Of a DNA stretch of 64,000 bases, positions 30,690-42,500 are shown in pieces. The number at the start of each line of letters is the position of its first letter. Position 1 is the stretch's first letter. The stretch comes from Gautieria morchelliformis. Taxonomy: Eukaryota > Basidiomycota > Agaricomycetes > Gomphales > Gomphaceae. Both the position numbers and the translations under genes were made by a program. The stretch spans positions 62,001-126,000 of the forward strand of contig WHVA01000268.1 in the NCBI GenBank assembly GCA_015179125.1, in the 5' to 3' direction. The notes under the pieces were generated by a model that saw only the letters and a list, made by a program, of their open reading frames with translations, had not been told where the DNA came from and made no database searches.

Positions 30690-33199
30690 CGGCCCCTCAA
30701 GCCTAATATATTCCGATTCTCTTGTTGAGGGTTCTCACTCTAGGACTAGGAAGTCCTTTAGTGAGAAGATCGGCTAGCATGTGTTCCATTGGTAGGTACA
30801 CAAGCTTAATTTCTCCATCTTTGACTATGTCTCAGATGAAATATAATCTAATGTCGGAATGCTTGGTCCTCGTGTGTTGTTGAGTGCCATAGACAATGGA
30901 AATGGCTGATTGATTGTCTGAATAAAGTTTGATGGGATAATTCAGCGGTTGGAACACTTCAGAAATAAAGTGGCGCATCCATAAGGCTTCTTTACTCGCA
31001 TGAATCAGGGCAATGAATTCGGCTTCAGTTGATGATAGGGCTACTATGGATTGTTTTTGACAACTCCATGATACTTTCCCTCCATCACTCTGAAAATATA
31101 AGCCGAGAATGAGTGCCTATGCTCTTGTGAAGCCCAATCCGCATCTGAATACCCAATGAGGCCGTCTTGATTCTTCCCAAGTGTCAATTTGTAGTCTATC
31201 GTGCCTTTTAAATATTTAAAGACACGTTTGACTGCATTCCAATGAGTTGGACCTGGGTTTTCGAGGAATTGAGAAAGTAATGACACTGCGAATGCAATGT
31301 CTGGTCGAGTGGCTACAGCTGCCCACATCAATGATCCTATCGCTTGTCTGTATGGAACTCTTGACATCTTCTGTTTGTCTTCATCTGTGGAAGGGCATTG
31401 GTCCCTGGATAATTTAACGGCTGGGTCGAGAGGCGTGGAAAATGTTTTGGCATCATCCAGATTGATTCTTTTGATGATTTTCTGGATGTATGCGGCTTGT
31501 GATATTGCAATCGATTTGTTATTCCAATCTCTTTCGATCTTGAGGTTCAAAAGCCAGTGGATCTCGCCTAGATCTTTCATGCTGAAGATCTGGGCAAGGT
31601 CGTGCTTCACCCCATCAAGGACTGGTTGATTTTCAGCTGTGATGGTAAGGTCGTCTACAGCTGTTGCAATGATTGCATGTCCCTTCAGTCCACGTCTGCA
31701 AAATACAGCTCCATCCGAAGCTGATTTAGTGAATCCTAACTTGAGAAATTCACCACTCAGACGTTTGTAAGATTCCCTTCCAGACTGTTTGAGGCTGTAA
31801 AGTGCTTTCTTCAGCAGGAGGACATCATCTTTGTCTCCGGTCTCATATCCATACGGCTGTCTCATGTAAATAGGTTCGGGAAGTGTAGCATTCAAATACG
31901 CACTGTCCACATCCATTTGGTGAATAGGCCAATTGTTCCTGGCAGCAATGGCACATATAATCTGTAAGGAAGTCATCCGAGCAATGGGTGCATAGGTTCC
32001 ATTGTAGTCGACTCCAAAACTTTGTGTAAAGCCTTGGGCGACCATCCTCGATCTAGGTGTAATGGGTTCACCTTCTGGATTGTGTTTCCAGAGGAATACC
32101 CATCTATTTCCAACAATATTTGCCCCAGGAGGTGGTTTAACCACTTCCCATACACCTTTGTCGAGTAGCACCTTGTACTCTTCATCCATCGATGCTTTCC
32201 ACATAGGATCATTTAAGGCTTCATCTGCATTGCTAGGCTCGGTCTGATTCAAATCCGGCAGCACCTTATCTTTGTTTTGATCAGAGGTCGAAAGTGTACT
32301 GATGGCAAGGTTATAATCACTGATGCCTTCAGTTTCAGAGGATAAATCTTGTTCGAATAATTCGTCTTGATGGTCCTCAATGTCCTCGTAAGCTAGTGTA
32401 GTGATGTCTGCACCAGCATGTCTCTTAGCTTGAAATCTTGTTACGGGACCACTTGGGGCCGGCCGCTCCTGCTGCTGACGGATCCTCTCGCTTCTCCTTA
32501 TTGGAGCAGCTTCTTTAGGTCTGACATCAACAGTCTGACTGGGTTGCAGCTCTTCAAGACATTCCTCTGGTTCATTATCATCAATTTCCTCGATCTTTGC
32601 CTCCTCGCTGACTAAGCGACTAGGCATGGGTGCTGGTGCCGAAATGGCCTGTATCACCTTTCTGGATGTAGGTAGCTGTGACTCTTCAATAGAAATGATT
32701 GGAGCTTTGCCCCCCTTCATCTCTGAGTCAAATATAACATTCCGCTCGACAGAAACCTTCTGAGAGTCAGGCCAGTAGATGCAGTGACCATGGCTCTGTC
32801 CAGATATTCCTATCCACTGAGCTCTTTTGGCACGGGCTGCTAGTTTGTTTCCCTCTTTGATTTTAATGTAGACTTCAATTCCCCACACGTGTATGTCCTT
32901 CAGGTTCAGTTTCTCGTGATGGATCATTTCAAAAGGGGGTTTGTCTGGCAAAGCTCTTGTATGTGTCCGATTCCTAAGATAGTTGGCGTACAAAATTGCA
33001 TGCCCCCATAGAGTCTTAGGAAGACTTGATTCTAATAGCATGGCACGAGCTCTTTCAACTAGAGTTCGGTTTAGACGTTCAGCAACACCATTTGACTCTG
33101 GGGTGTCGTGTACGATGCTTTGTGCCTTGCTTGGCTAAATGCTGTTCGAATTCTGAGCTCGTATATTCGCCTCCTCTGTCGGAAACAAGTGCTGGGACT
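30690..33199 (-). pseudogene. Ty1/copia element 2: integrase end, RT, RNase H
   Basis: A 665-codon minus frame (33041-31044) carries the integrase end (MLLESSLPKTLWGHAI), a linker with RRSERIRQQQ, the RT (WVFLWKHNPEG, MDVDSAYLNATLPEPIYMRQ, and ATAVDDLTI in place of the usual YVDD box) and RNase H (GYSDADWAS). A one-base shift near 31075 breaks RNase H; the correct frame continues as SCQKQSIVALSSTEAEF and RTKHSDIRLYF, then TGA (30833-30835) where CGA would encode Arg. Upstream, the integrase Asp region (ALVSDRGGEYTSSEFEQHLA) is out of frame through a small deletion near 33105. Junction with Ty3 DNA at about 33200. Confidence 0.88.
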
Positions 33200-34035
33200 A
33201 AGCTCCTCATGTCCACTGCCTTCCATCCCCAAATGGATGGAGCCACCGAGCGGGCAAACCGCTCTATCGGCCAGATATTGCGCGCGGTCGTCAGAGATGA
33301 CCAGAAGGATTGGGCATTGAAATGCCCAATGGTTGAGGTCGCCCTCAACAGCAACGTCAGCGCGACCACAGGGTTCGCACCTTTCGAGCTGAACCACGGC
33401 TATATGCCGCGGATAGACCTCCCCATAGCTGTGGACACCCCGTTCAAGGGGGTAGCCCGGTTCGCACATCAGGCAAAATGGAACCTGATGGCGGCACACG
33501 ATGCAATCATAGAGCATCGAGTGACGCAAACGTTTCATGCAAATAAGAAACGTAAGGCGAGCAACAGGTACACGGCCAACGACTGCGTCTACCTTTCGAC
33601 ACAAAACCTAACTCTCCCAAAAGGAAGAGCCAGAAAACTAGTCCCGTGGTACATCGGACCGTACCGCATCGTCGAGGCTCACAACGACGCCTCAACAGTG
33701 ACCCTTGATCTTCCCGACGAGCGAAAAGCTGTCGCATTTCACCGGTCTTCCATTCAAGCCTCCTACGGCACTATGAGGCCAACAATGAGAATTGTTCCCC
33801 CGTCATGAGGCCAAGTCATTTTATGACTTCAGAGCGAATGACGACGAGGAGTGGCTCATCGACGAGATTATTGCACATCGATGGATAAACTCGACGGACC
33901 TGGAGTTCCAGGTCCGTTGGACCTTAGGTGATGTGACATGGGAACCCATGTCCTCCTGCAAGGACCTTGAAGCCCTAGATAGCTATCTAGAGCTTTGGGG
34001 GGTGAGCAAGCCACGCGACCTCCCCAGATGCCGCT
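33200..34035 (+). pseudogene. Ty3 integrase C-terminal half and chromodomain
   Basis: Begins mid-integrase with MSTAFHPQMDGATERANRSI, then VEVALNSNVSATTGFAPFEL (catalytic Glu region) and KGRARKLVPWYIGPYRIVEA (GPY/F module). A shift near 33790 leads into the chromodomain (WLIDEIIAHRWINS, then LEFQVRWTLGDVTWEPMSS) ending at 34035. The 5' half of the element, with gag, protease and RT, is missing; the DNA to the left is a copia element in the other direction. Confidence 0.85.
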
Positions 34036-34156
34036 AGACACGTCTGTCACGTGCAGACCACGTGACGCGCTGTGGCCAGCGCGGTTAAATTTTCACCTCA
34101 GATCTTTCCGAGGGCGCATCGCTTCTTGGAAGCTAACCACCATCATCCCCACAAAG

Positions 34157-36118
34157 ATGATGCCCCCCAAAGATGGGATGGACGTTGATCCGTCAACGTC
34201 CACAACTCGAGCAACGGCCCCGAGACAGGGGGCTGCAGACATTCTCCGTGCTCCAATGGACCAGGAGCACTGGATGATCGTGGGATGGGAGGACGCCCTC
34301 GCCATCGTCCACCCGGATGATTGCGCAACGTGCGTGGACTACGCCGCGCACCTAAGGGCCGCGACAGGCACCCGCAAGGTCAAATTGCAGGACGAAGACA
34401 TTGGCGACACCGTCGATGCAGCCTGGGGATGGATCCCAAGGGGCATCGCGTGTGACGCGCGAGAAGAGCCCCTCCGGGACATCCACGACCTTAAAAAAGA
34501 GGTCAAGGAGTTGGAATGCGCGGTCGAAGACCGCGACGATGCGCTCGCAACGGAGCGTGCCAAGATCAAGGAATTGGAGCAACAGCTGAGCACAGCCCAG
34601 CTCCAGGTTACCCTGGCCCATGTTGCCTCAAAAAGGCCACGACATGACCCAGCCACAGACCCAGTGGCCGCACCATCATCACTTCGCGCGACGGTGCCTC
34701 TGCCGGCGCACGCAACATCGGGGCTAGTGTCCCAATTGTCGGTGCCGACCCCGACAACGACAACAACAGAAGGGCATAGCGCGCCTTCCGACTCTGCGTA
34801 CGGCGTCCCAGATGGATGGGAGTCAGACTCATCCGTCTGGAAGACGTACAACCCAGAAAGGGCACAGCGGCTGGCAGAGCAGCCAAAGAAATTGCGCGGC
34901 ACCCCCAACACCGTCAATGGGCTAGCCATTGCGAGGGAAAGCGCGATTAGCGCTTACCTAGCGGCATCATCGTCACACACTGTCAACGACCCCGCCCTTC
35001 AGCGGCAGGTAGCACAGATCGAGGCCCAGTACATCGGGCCTGGCGTGGCCCTGCCTCCACCGGCAGGGACAGTTCACCCTCCCTACCCGGGGGAGGGGAC
35101 GCTCATCCCACTCGGAGATCCACCGATCTCCAAGACGGGCCTCCTACCACGGCCGGTAGGAAAGGCCCAACAGCATCGTACTCAATGGTACGACGTCTTC
35201 CCGCTCGACGACCCACGCTTCGTCGAACTCATAGCACAGGCAAAAGAAACGCCACAACTCGCGTGTACGCGCGTATTCAAACACATCGAGCGCGAACAAC
35301 GTGCTCGCAATCCCAAAAGGGATTGTCTCGTGATAGCGGGTGGAACCCCGCACGATATCGTGGCCATCCTGAAGGGTTGGATACACAACCCTGAAGGAAC
35401 CCCATCCGCCATCCATGACAACGCGGATGGCACCTTCAACCTAGACGACATGGACGTCTGGATGTGGTTGAAGGCCCTGGCGCCCCAGGTCAAAGGGGTC
35501 GCATCACCACTCAGGGCGAGGCTACTCGACCTATTCAGCTCAACAGACCAATGGTCGAACCTCGTCAACACCAGGGAAGTGCTGACGCCTCAGAGCACCA
35601 CCCTGCAGCTCTCAATCACGGGCCCATTCCCTGTGGAGGGCCGAGCTGACCCCGACATCCCCCTCACCGAGATCGCGAGATGGTTGGCCCGCATTGAACA
35701 TTATGTTCAACGCAGCATCACCAGCGTGGCATTCAGTGCCGCCGCCCGCGAGGGCCAACAAAAGGTCATCAAGACCAGCCATGTGAGGGCCGCGGTGCCA
35801 CGACCCCTCACTCACGCTCAGCTCAACCAAGAGCTGGGGCGCTTCCAGCCCCCTCCTCAGACTGAGGACCTGGCCGTTGAGGCCATGCTCCGCGAGGACA
35901 CTGGCCTCATCACCCAAGCAGATACCGCCGCTAGTAGTGAGGCTGACCAGCCTCACCCAATCACCACCAATGATGCGGAGGTGCCCCCGGAGGAGTCACG
36001 CGCTCCACCAGCCCCGTACGACAACGACGTCATCGTATCGGCCACTCTAGAGGACTCCCTCATGGATGACCTCTATGAGACCCCTATAGTTGTCTATAGA
36101 GGGGGAGGGTGTAAATAA
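34157..36118 (+). CDS. Extra 3' ORF of the Ty3 element, function unknown
   Basis: An intact frame of about 650 codons starts at MMPPKDGMDVDP (frame open from 33995) and follows the chromodomain. It includes a W-x-D-x-L-A-I-V-H-P-D-x-C-x-x-C segment, a likely coiled coil (LKKEVKELECAVEDRDDALA, then IKELEQQL), proline-rich linkers and a folded-looking middle (YDVFPLDDPRFVELIAQA; VWMWLKALAPQVKG). It ends RGGGCK, with the stop six to eight bases inside the 3' LTR. Similar ORFs accompany agaricomycete Ty3 elements; a gag-like or accessory role is a guess. It has no CCHC knuckle. The intact frame contrasts with the broken pol in front of it. Confidence 0.6.
   Translation: MMPPKDGMDVDPSTSTTRATAPRQGAADILRAPMDQEHWMIVGWEDALAIVHPDDCATCVDYAAHLRAATGTRKVKLQDEDIGDTVDAAWGWIPRGIACDAREEPLRDIHDLKKEVKELECAVEDRDDALATERAKIKELEQQLSTAQLQVTLAHVASKRPRHDPATDPVAAPSSLRATVPLPAHATSGLVSQLSVPTPTTTTTEGHSAPSDSAYGVPDGWESDSSVWKTYNPERAQRLAEQPKKLRGTPNTVNGLAIARESAISAYLAASSSHTVNDPALQRQVAQIEAQYIGPGVALPPPAGTVHPPYPGEGTLIPLGDPPISKTGLLPRPVGKAQQHRTQWYDVFPLDDPRFVELIAQAKETPQLACTRVFKHIEREQRARNPKRDCLVIAGGTPHDIVAILKGWIHNPEGTPSAIHDNADGTFNLDDMDVWMWLKALAPQVKGVASPLRARLLDLFSSTDQWSNLVNTREVLTPQSTTLQLSITGPFPVEGRADPDIPLTEIARWLARIEHYVQRSITSVAFSAAAREGQQKVIKTSHVRAAVPRPLTHAQLNQELGRFQPPPQTEDLAVEAMLREDTGLITQADTAASSEADQPHPITTNDAEVPPEESRAPPAPYDNDVIVSATLEDSLMDDLYETPIVVYRGGGCK
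36096..36109 (+). promoter_or_regulatory. Polypurine tract of Ty3 element
   Basis: The run agagggggagggt immediately precedes the LTR start. This is the place and composition expected for the primer of plus-strand DNA synthesis. Confidence 0.7.
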
Positions 36119-36324
36119 CCCGTGGATCTACATGTACAATAGTTATTACATAATCCCAGTGGGCCCCTTAGGGACCCACTGTATAGTTTATGCGTGGGAA
36201 CCGGCCAGCGGTCCCCATCGCATCTTACTCTTACCTGTCACTACGTAGCATTCAGAATACCACTCATTGGTCAAGTTCTGTAGTGCCCTTGTGATACAAG
36301 GTTCTAAGATCAACACCCTTTACA
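36110..36324 (+). repeat. 3' LTR of Ty3 element (215 bp)
   Basis: Starts TGTAAATAACCC and ends ACCCTTTACA, giving a TGTAAA/TTTACA inverted pair. The next base resumes the TPR-CHAT 3' flank at tactgaatggtt, which in copy 1 is preceded by aaggatg. The LTR thus lies inside the shared flank. Confidence 0.8.
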
Positions 36325-36561
36325 TACTGAATGGTTAAGTGTGCACTGAGGGAGCCTGGAGGGATCAGGAAGGGGTCGATATGAAGGGCTTAACATGGGA
36401 CAGGGTCATGACTAGAAAGGCAACTTTATAACCGAGACTCATTCTGCACTTGTTAATACTGCGGCATTCACTTATACACTACACTGTACAGCTGCTAAAT
36501 TACATGCCACCACACATGAGAACAGGAAAGTACACAGTTGCATTCACAACCACCCCTCACC

Positions 36562-39500
36562 TCACCTGCCCATGTGAATAAATGGAACCCAACGTTTGAA
36601 TGAGACCCCCTCAGAACGCAACTTGTCAACAGCAACATGGAGGGCTCGGGCAGCCTCTCTGGTATTGGGTTGAAACGTGCCTGCAACAGTGGATGGCTTC
36701 ATTCTATAGAGGTATTCATAGAATGCATCTGCAACCTTTGGACCATCCTCATCAGAAATAGACCTAGAAACAATCAGACATTGCATACAGGGCTAATCAG
36801 ATTGACTCACCACATGGTTGCAATGACTCCTTGAAAACCAGAAAACAACAGTGTTGATGCAAGATGGATCGCTTCATCAGGAAGAGCCTTATCACCCATG
36901 GCAGTCTGGCATGCACCAAGGAAGGCCAGTTGTGCATTAGGTGTGGGCTGCATCATTATTTGAGACACCTTCAGTGGGCCATCATGAAGCATCAGAGAGC
37001 TCTCAAGAGGATTCTCTGGATGTTGGTGCCCATGGCATGCAAAGTGGGCGATGGATATAGTGGGAATGCATGAAATAACCTCTTCCACATTTGCAGAATT
37101 GAACTTGATCAAATCCTTCTCTGGCACATGACTTTCTATCCTTTGCAGCTCATCAACAGTATATGGAAGCCCACTTTGGCCAGGTGTGTTGGGTTCAATG
37201 ACTACCATCATCTTGAAGGGGTCGGAAATGGGCACATTGCTGAGAAGTGCAGTGATGGTCGGAGTGTATGATGAAACCACATAGTCAGAAACACACTGTG
37301 GCTCCCCAGCATTGTACATTCCTGCTGCATGTATTGGAAGGAAAGTAAAAGGCCCGGTGGGGCACCACCACAAATTGGATAGTGTATCGGATTTCTGCAA
37401 ATAGGGATAACCTTGAGTATAGGGAAACAGTGGTAAGATGACACAACAGACCTCTAACCCAAGAGAGTGAAAAACAGGTCTTACCACTGACTCCCACAGC
37501 ACAGCCAAGACCATTTGGAAGTCATTATATTCATGATTGGGTTGAACTTGTGTCATGTATCGGCTCTCCAAACTCTGCCTCATTAGCTGTAAGATAGTAG
37601 GAGGCAGAATCTGTTGAAGAAGGCCATCAACATGCAAGCGAATAGATGCAGAATGGGACGGGTCTCGGTGGCCTGGTGCAGTGGCAATTCGCATGAGATC
37701 CACAAGTGCAGTCACATCAGCAAAAGTCAGCGGCAGCGGCACATGCTGGATGCCACTCAATGATGTCAATATTAAGGCAGCGCAACGAGCCTTGCCTGCA
37801 TTGAGGATGACCACTGGTCCCTCAACGGCTGCACCCAGCAATGTGGAGATTTGTCGTGGGCGCAAGAAATCTTCAAAGCCTTTCAACTGGCGCACGTCTT
37901 CCACAGTTGCCAGCCACTTGTCATTGAGACGGCGTAACCGAACTGCCTCACGCTCCATTGACATCCTTCGCTGTGAGTTATCAGACATGCCCCGTGACAC
38001 ATCCCGAAGCGAGCCCTGTTCAAGCTCGAGTGAAATATCTCTTAGTGTTTCCTCAAGCCCTGGTGCTACTTTACGAAGGGCAGTCATCGGCGTACGAAGC
38101 TGCAGCGCCTGCGACCAAAATACTGCACGGCCTTCTTCAAGTAGCTCGACTGCTCTCTCGAACTGACCCGATTCAATTGCACAAGCGGCAGCCGCACGAG
38201 CCAAGCCATCAGTACCCGATGTCAAGGCTTGCTGGCGTGAGGACAAATCCAGGCTTAGCATGGCCAGACGGGGTAGAAGCTCGATTGCAGCTTGATATGC
38301 ATCCAAAGCTGAATCATGACTAGAATCTGCATGACGTGCCCATTCCCTGGCTGCACGGAAGCGTTGAGATGTAGGAGCAGTCTCACATGCCACTGCTTTC
38401 CGAAAGGCATCCATGGCACTTTGGAGATCTCCTGAGTCATTGAAGTGGGTGTATGCTGTCATAGACATAGTCCCAAGTTGTGTTGAACAACTACAGGTTA
38501 AGGGATGACCAGGCGCAAGTAAACCTAGTGCATCCTGAAGGAATAAAATCGCCTCCTCCAGGTCTTCGTGTCGACCAAACTCCTCAAACCGTGTCAAGAG
38601 CGCAGCTGCGATGTTGTTGAGGGCGGTGGGTCGGAAAGGATGCGGTACAGCTCGCAGCTCGAGTGTTTCTCGATGCAATGAAATCGCCTCCTCCAGGTCT
38701 TCATGTCGACCGGACTGTGCAAACCGTACCCTGAGCGAATTAGCGATGTCGTTGAGGGAGGTGGATCGATCAGGATGCGGTGCAGCTCGCAGCTCGAGTG
38801 CTTCTCGATGCAATGAAATCGCCTCCTCCAAGTCTTCGTGTTGATAAGACTGCTGAAACCGTGTCACGAGCGCACATGCGATGTTGCAGAGGGAGTCGGA
38901 TCGGAGAGAATGCGGTGCAGGTCGCCGCTCGAGTGCTTCTCGATGCAATGAGATCGCCTCCTCCAGGTCTTCGTGTTTACCGGACTGCTCAAACCGTGTC
39001 GAGAATGCAGCTGCGAGGTTATTGAGGTAGGAGGATCGGAGAGGATGCAGCGCAGGTAGCAGCTCGAGTGCTTCTCGATGCAATGAAATCGCCTCCTCCA
39101 GGTCTTCGTGTCGACCGGACTGCCCAAACACTCTCTCGAGCGCAACTGCGATGTTGTTGAGGAAGGAGGATCGAAGAGGATGCGGTGGTGGTCGCAGCTG
39201 AAGTGCTTCTCGATGCAATGAAATCACCTCCTCCATGTCTGTATGTCGACCGGACCGCTCAAACAGTGTCCTGAGCGCATTCGCCATGTTGTTGAGGAAG
39301 GTGGATCGATCAGGATGTGATGCAGGTAGCAGTTCAAGTCCTTCTCGATACAATGAAATCGCCTCCTCCAGGTCTTCATGTCGACCGGACTGATCAAACC
39401 GTGTCTGGAGCGCACCTGCGATGTTGCAGAGGGAGTCGGATCGGCGAGGATACGGTGCAAGTCGCAGCTCGAGTGCTTCTCGATGCAATGAAATCGCCGC

Positions 39501-42500
39501 CTCCAGGTCTTCATGTCGACCGGACTGCTCAAACCGTGTCTGTAGCGCAGTGGCGAGGTTGTTGAGGGCGAAGGATCGGAAAGGATGCGGTGCAGGTAGC
39601 AGCTCAAGTGCTTCTCGATGCAATGAAACCGCCTCCTCCAGGTCTTCATGTCGACTGTACTGCTCAAACCGTGTCAAGAGCGCGCGTGCGATGTTGTTGA
39701 GGGAGGAGGGTCGATCAGGATGCGGTGCAGCTCGCAGTTCGAGTCCTTCTCGATGCAATGAAATCGCCTCCTCCAGGTCTTCGTGTCGACCGGACTGATC
39801 AAACCGTGTCTTGAGCGCAATTGCGATGTTGTTGAGGGAGGAGGGTCGATCAGGATGCGGTGCAGCTCGCAGCTCGAGTGCTTCTCGATGCAATGAAATC
39901 GCCTCCTCCAGGTCTTCGTGTCGACCGGACTGCTCAAACCGTGTCTGTAGCGCAGTGGCGAGGTTGTTGAGGGCGAAGGATCGGAAAGGATGCGGTGCAG
40001 GTAGCAGCTCAAGTGCTTCTCGATGCAATGAAACCGCCTCCTCCAGGTCTTCATGTCGACTGTACTGCTCAAACCGTGTCAAGAGCGCGCGTGCGATGTT
40101 GTTGAGGGAGGAGGGTCGATCAGGATGCGGTGCAGCTCGCAGTTCGAGTCCTTCTCGATGCAATGAAATCGCCTCCTCCAGGTCTTCGTGTCGACCGGAC
40201 TGATCAAACCGTGTCTTGAGCGCAATTGCGATGTTGTAGAGGCAGGAGGATCGATCAGGATGCGCTGAAGGGAGCAGCTCGAGTGCTTCTCGATGCAATG
40301 AAATCGCCTCCTCCAGGTCTTCGTGCCGACCGAACTGCTCAAACCGTGTCTTGAGCGCACGTGCGATGTTGTTGAGGGAGGAGGGTCGACCAGGATGCGG
40401 TGCAGCTCGCAGCTCGAGTGCTTCTCGATGCAATGAAATCGCCTCCTCCAGGTCTTCGTGTCGACCGGACTGCCCAAAACGTGTGAAGAGAGCAACTGCG
40501 GTGTTGTTGAGGGAGGTGGATCGGAAAGGATGCGGTGCAGGGAACAGCTCGAGTGCTTCTCGATGCAATGAAATCACCTCCTCCAGGTCTTCATGTCGAC
40601 CAGACTGTTCAAACCGTATCCTGAGCGCATTCGCGATGTTGATAAGGGAGAAGGGTCGACCAGGATGCGGTGCAGGTCCCAGCTCGAGTGCTTCTCGATG
40701 CAATGAAATTGCCTCCTCCAGGTCTTCGTGTCGACCAGACTGCTCAAACCGTGTCCAGAGCGCAGCTGCGATGTTGTAGAGGGAGGAGGATCGGAGAGGA
40801 TGCGGTGCAGGGATCAGCTCGAGTGCTTCTCGATGCAATGAAATCGCCTCCTCCAGGTCTTCGTGTCGACCGGACTGCTCAAACCGTGACCTGAGCGCAT
40901 TTGCGATGTTATAGAGAGATTTGGATCGGAGAGGATGCGGTGCAGGGAGCAGTTCGAGTGCTTCTCGATGCAATGAAATCGCCTCCTCCAGGTCTTCGTG
41001 TCGACCGGCCTGATCAAATCGTGTCTTGAGCGCAATTGCGATGTTGTAGAGGAAGGAGGATCGGAAACGATCCGGTGCAGGGACCAGCTCGAGTGCTTCT
41101 CGATGCAAGGAAATCGCCTCCTCCAGGTCTTCGCGTCGACCGGACTGCCCAAACCGTGTCTTGAGCGCAGTTGCGATGTTGTTGAGGGAGTTGGATCGGA
41201 GAGGATGCGGTGCAGGGAGCAGCTCGAGTGCTTCTCGATGCAGTGATATCGCCTCCTCCAAGTCTTCATGTCGGCCGGACTGCTCAGACCGTGTATGGAG
41301 CGCACTTGCGATGTTGCCGAGGGAGTCGGATCGGAGAGGATGCGGTGCAGGTCGCAGACCGAGTGCTTCTCGATACAATGAAATCGCCTCCTCCAGGTCT
41401 TCATGTCGACCGGACTGCTCAAACCGTGTCGAGAGCGCATTTGCGATGTTGTTGAGGGAGTCGGATCGGAGAGGGTGCGGCGCAGGTCGCAGCTCGAGTG
41501 CTTCTCGATGCAATGAAATCCCCTCCTCCAGGTCTTCGTGTTGACCGGACTGCTCAAACCGTGTCACGAGCGCAATTGCGATGCCGGTGAAGGACCTGGA
41601 TTGAGCAGGATGCGGTGGAGGTCGCATCTCGAGTGCTTCTCGATGCAATGAAATCGCCTCCTCCAGGTCTTCGTTTCGACCGGACTGATCAAACCGTGTC
41701 TTGAGCGCAATTGCGATGTTGAAGAGGGAGTCGGGTCGGAGAGGATGCGGTGCAGGTCGCAGCTCCAGTACTTCTCGATGCAATGAAATCGCCTCCTCCA
41801 AGTCTTCGTGTCGACCGGACTGATCAAACCGTGTCAAGAGCGTAACTGCGATATTGTTGAGGACGGCGAATCGGAGAGGATGCGGTGCAGGAAACAACTC
41901 GAGTGCTTCTCGATGCAATGAAATCGCCTCCTCCAGGTCTTCATGTCGACCGGACTGCCCAAACCGTGTCGAGAGCGCAGTCGCGATGTCGCTGAGGAAG
42001 GAGGATCGGAGAGGATGTGGTGCAGGTAGCAACTCGAGTGCTTCTCGATACAATAAAATCGCCTCCTCCAGGTCTTCGTGTCGACCGGACTGTTCAAACC
42101 GTGTCTTGAGCGCAGCTGCGATGTCGCCGAGGGAGTCGGATCGGAGAGGATGCAGCGCAGGCAGCAGCTCGAGTGCTTCTCGATGCAATGAAATCGCCTC
42201 CTCCAGGTCTTCGTGTCGACCGGACTGCTCAAACCGTGTCTTGAGCGCAGCTGCGATGTCGCCGAGGGAGGAGGATCGGAGAGGATGCAGCGCAGGCAGC
42301 AGCTCGAGTGCTTCTCGATGCAATGAAATCGCCTCCTCCAGGTCTTCGTGTCGACCGGACTGCTCAAACCGTGACCTGAGCGCATTTGCGATGTTATAGA
42401 GAGATTTGGATCGGAGAGGATGCGGTGCAGGGAGCAGTTCGAGTGCTTCTCGATGCAATGAAATCGCCTCCTCCAGGTCTTCGTGTCGACCGGCCTGATC

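Noticed and set aside
33071..33604. A 177-codon minus frame spanning the copia-Ty3 junction.
   Set aside because: Most of it is antisense to the Ty3 integrase; only its last part reflects copia integrase. It is a chance fusion of frames at a rearrangement.
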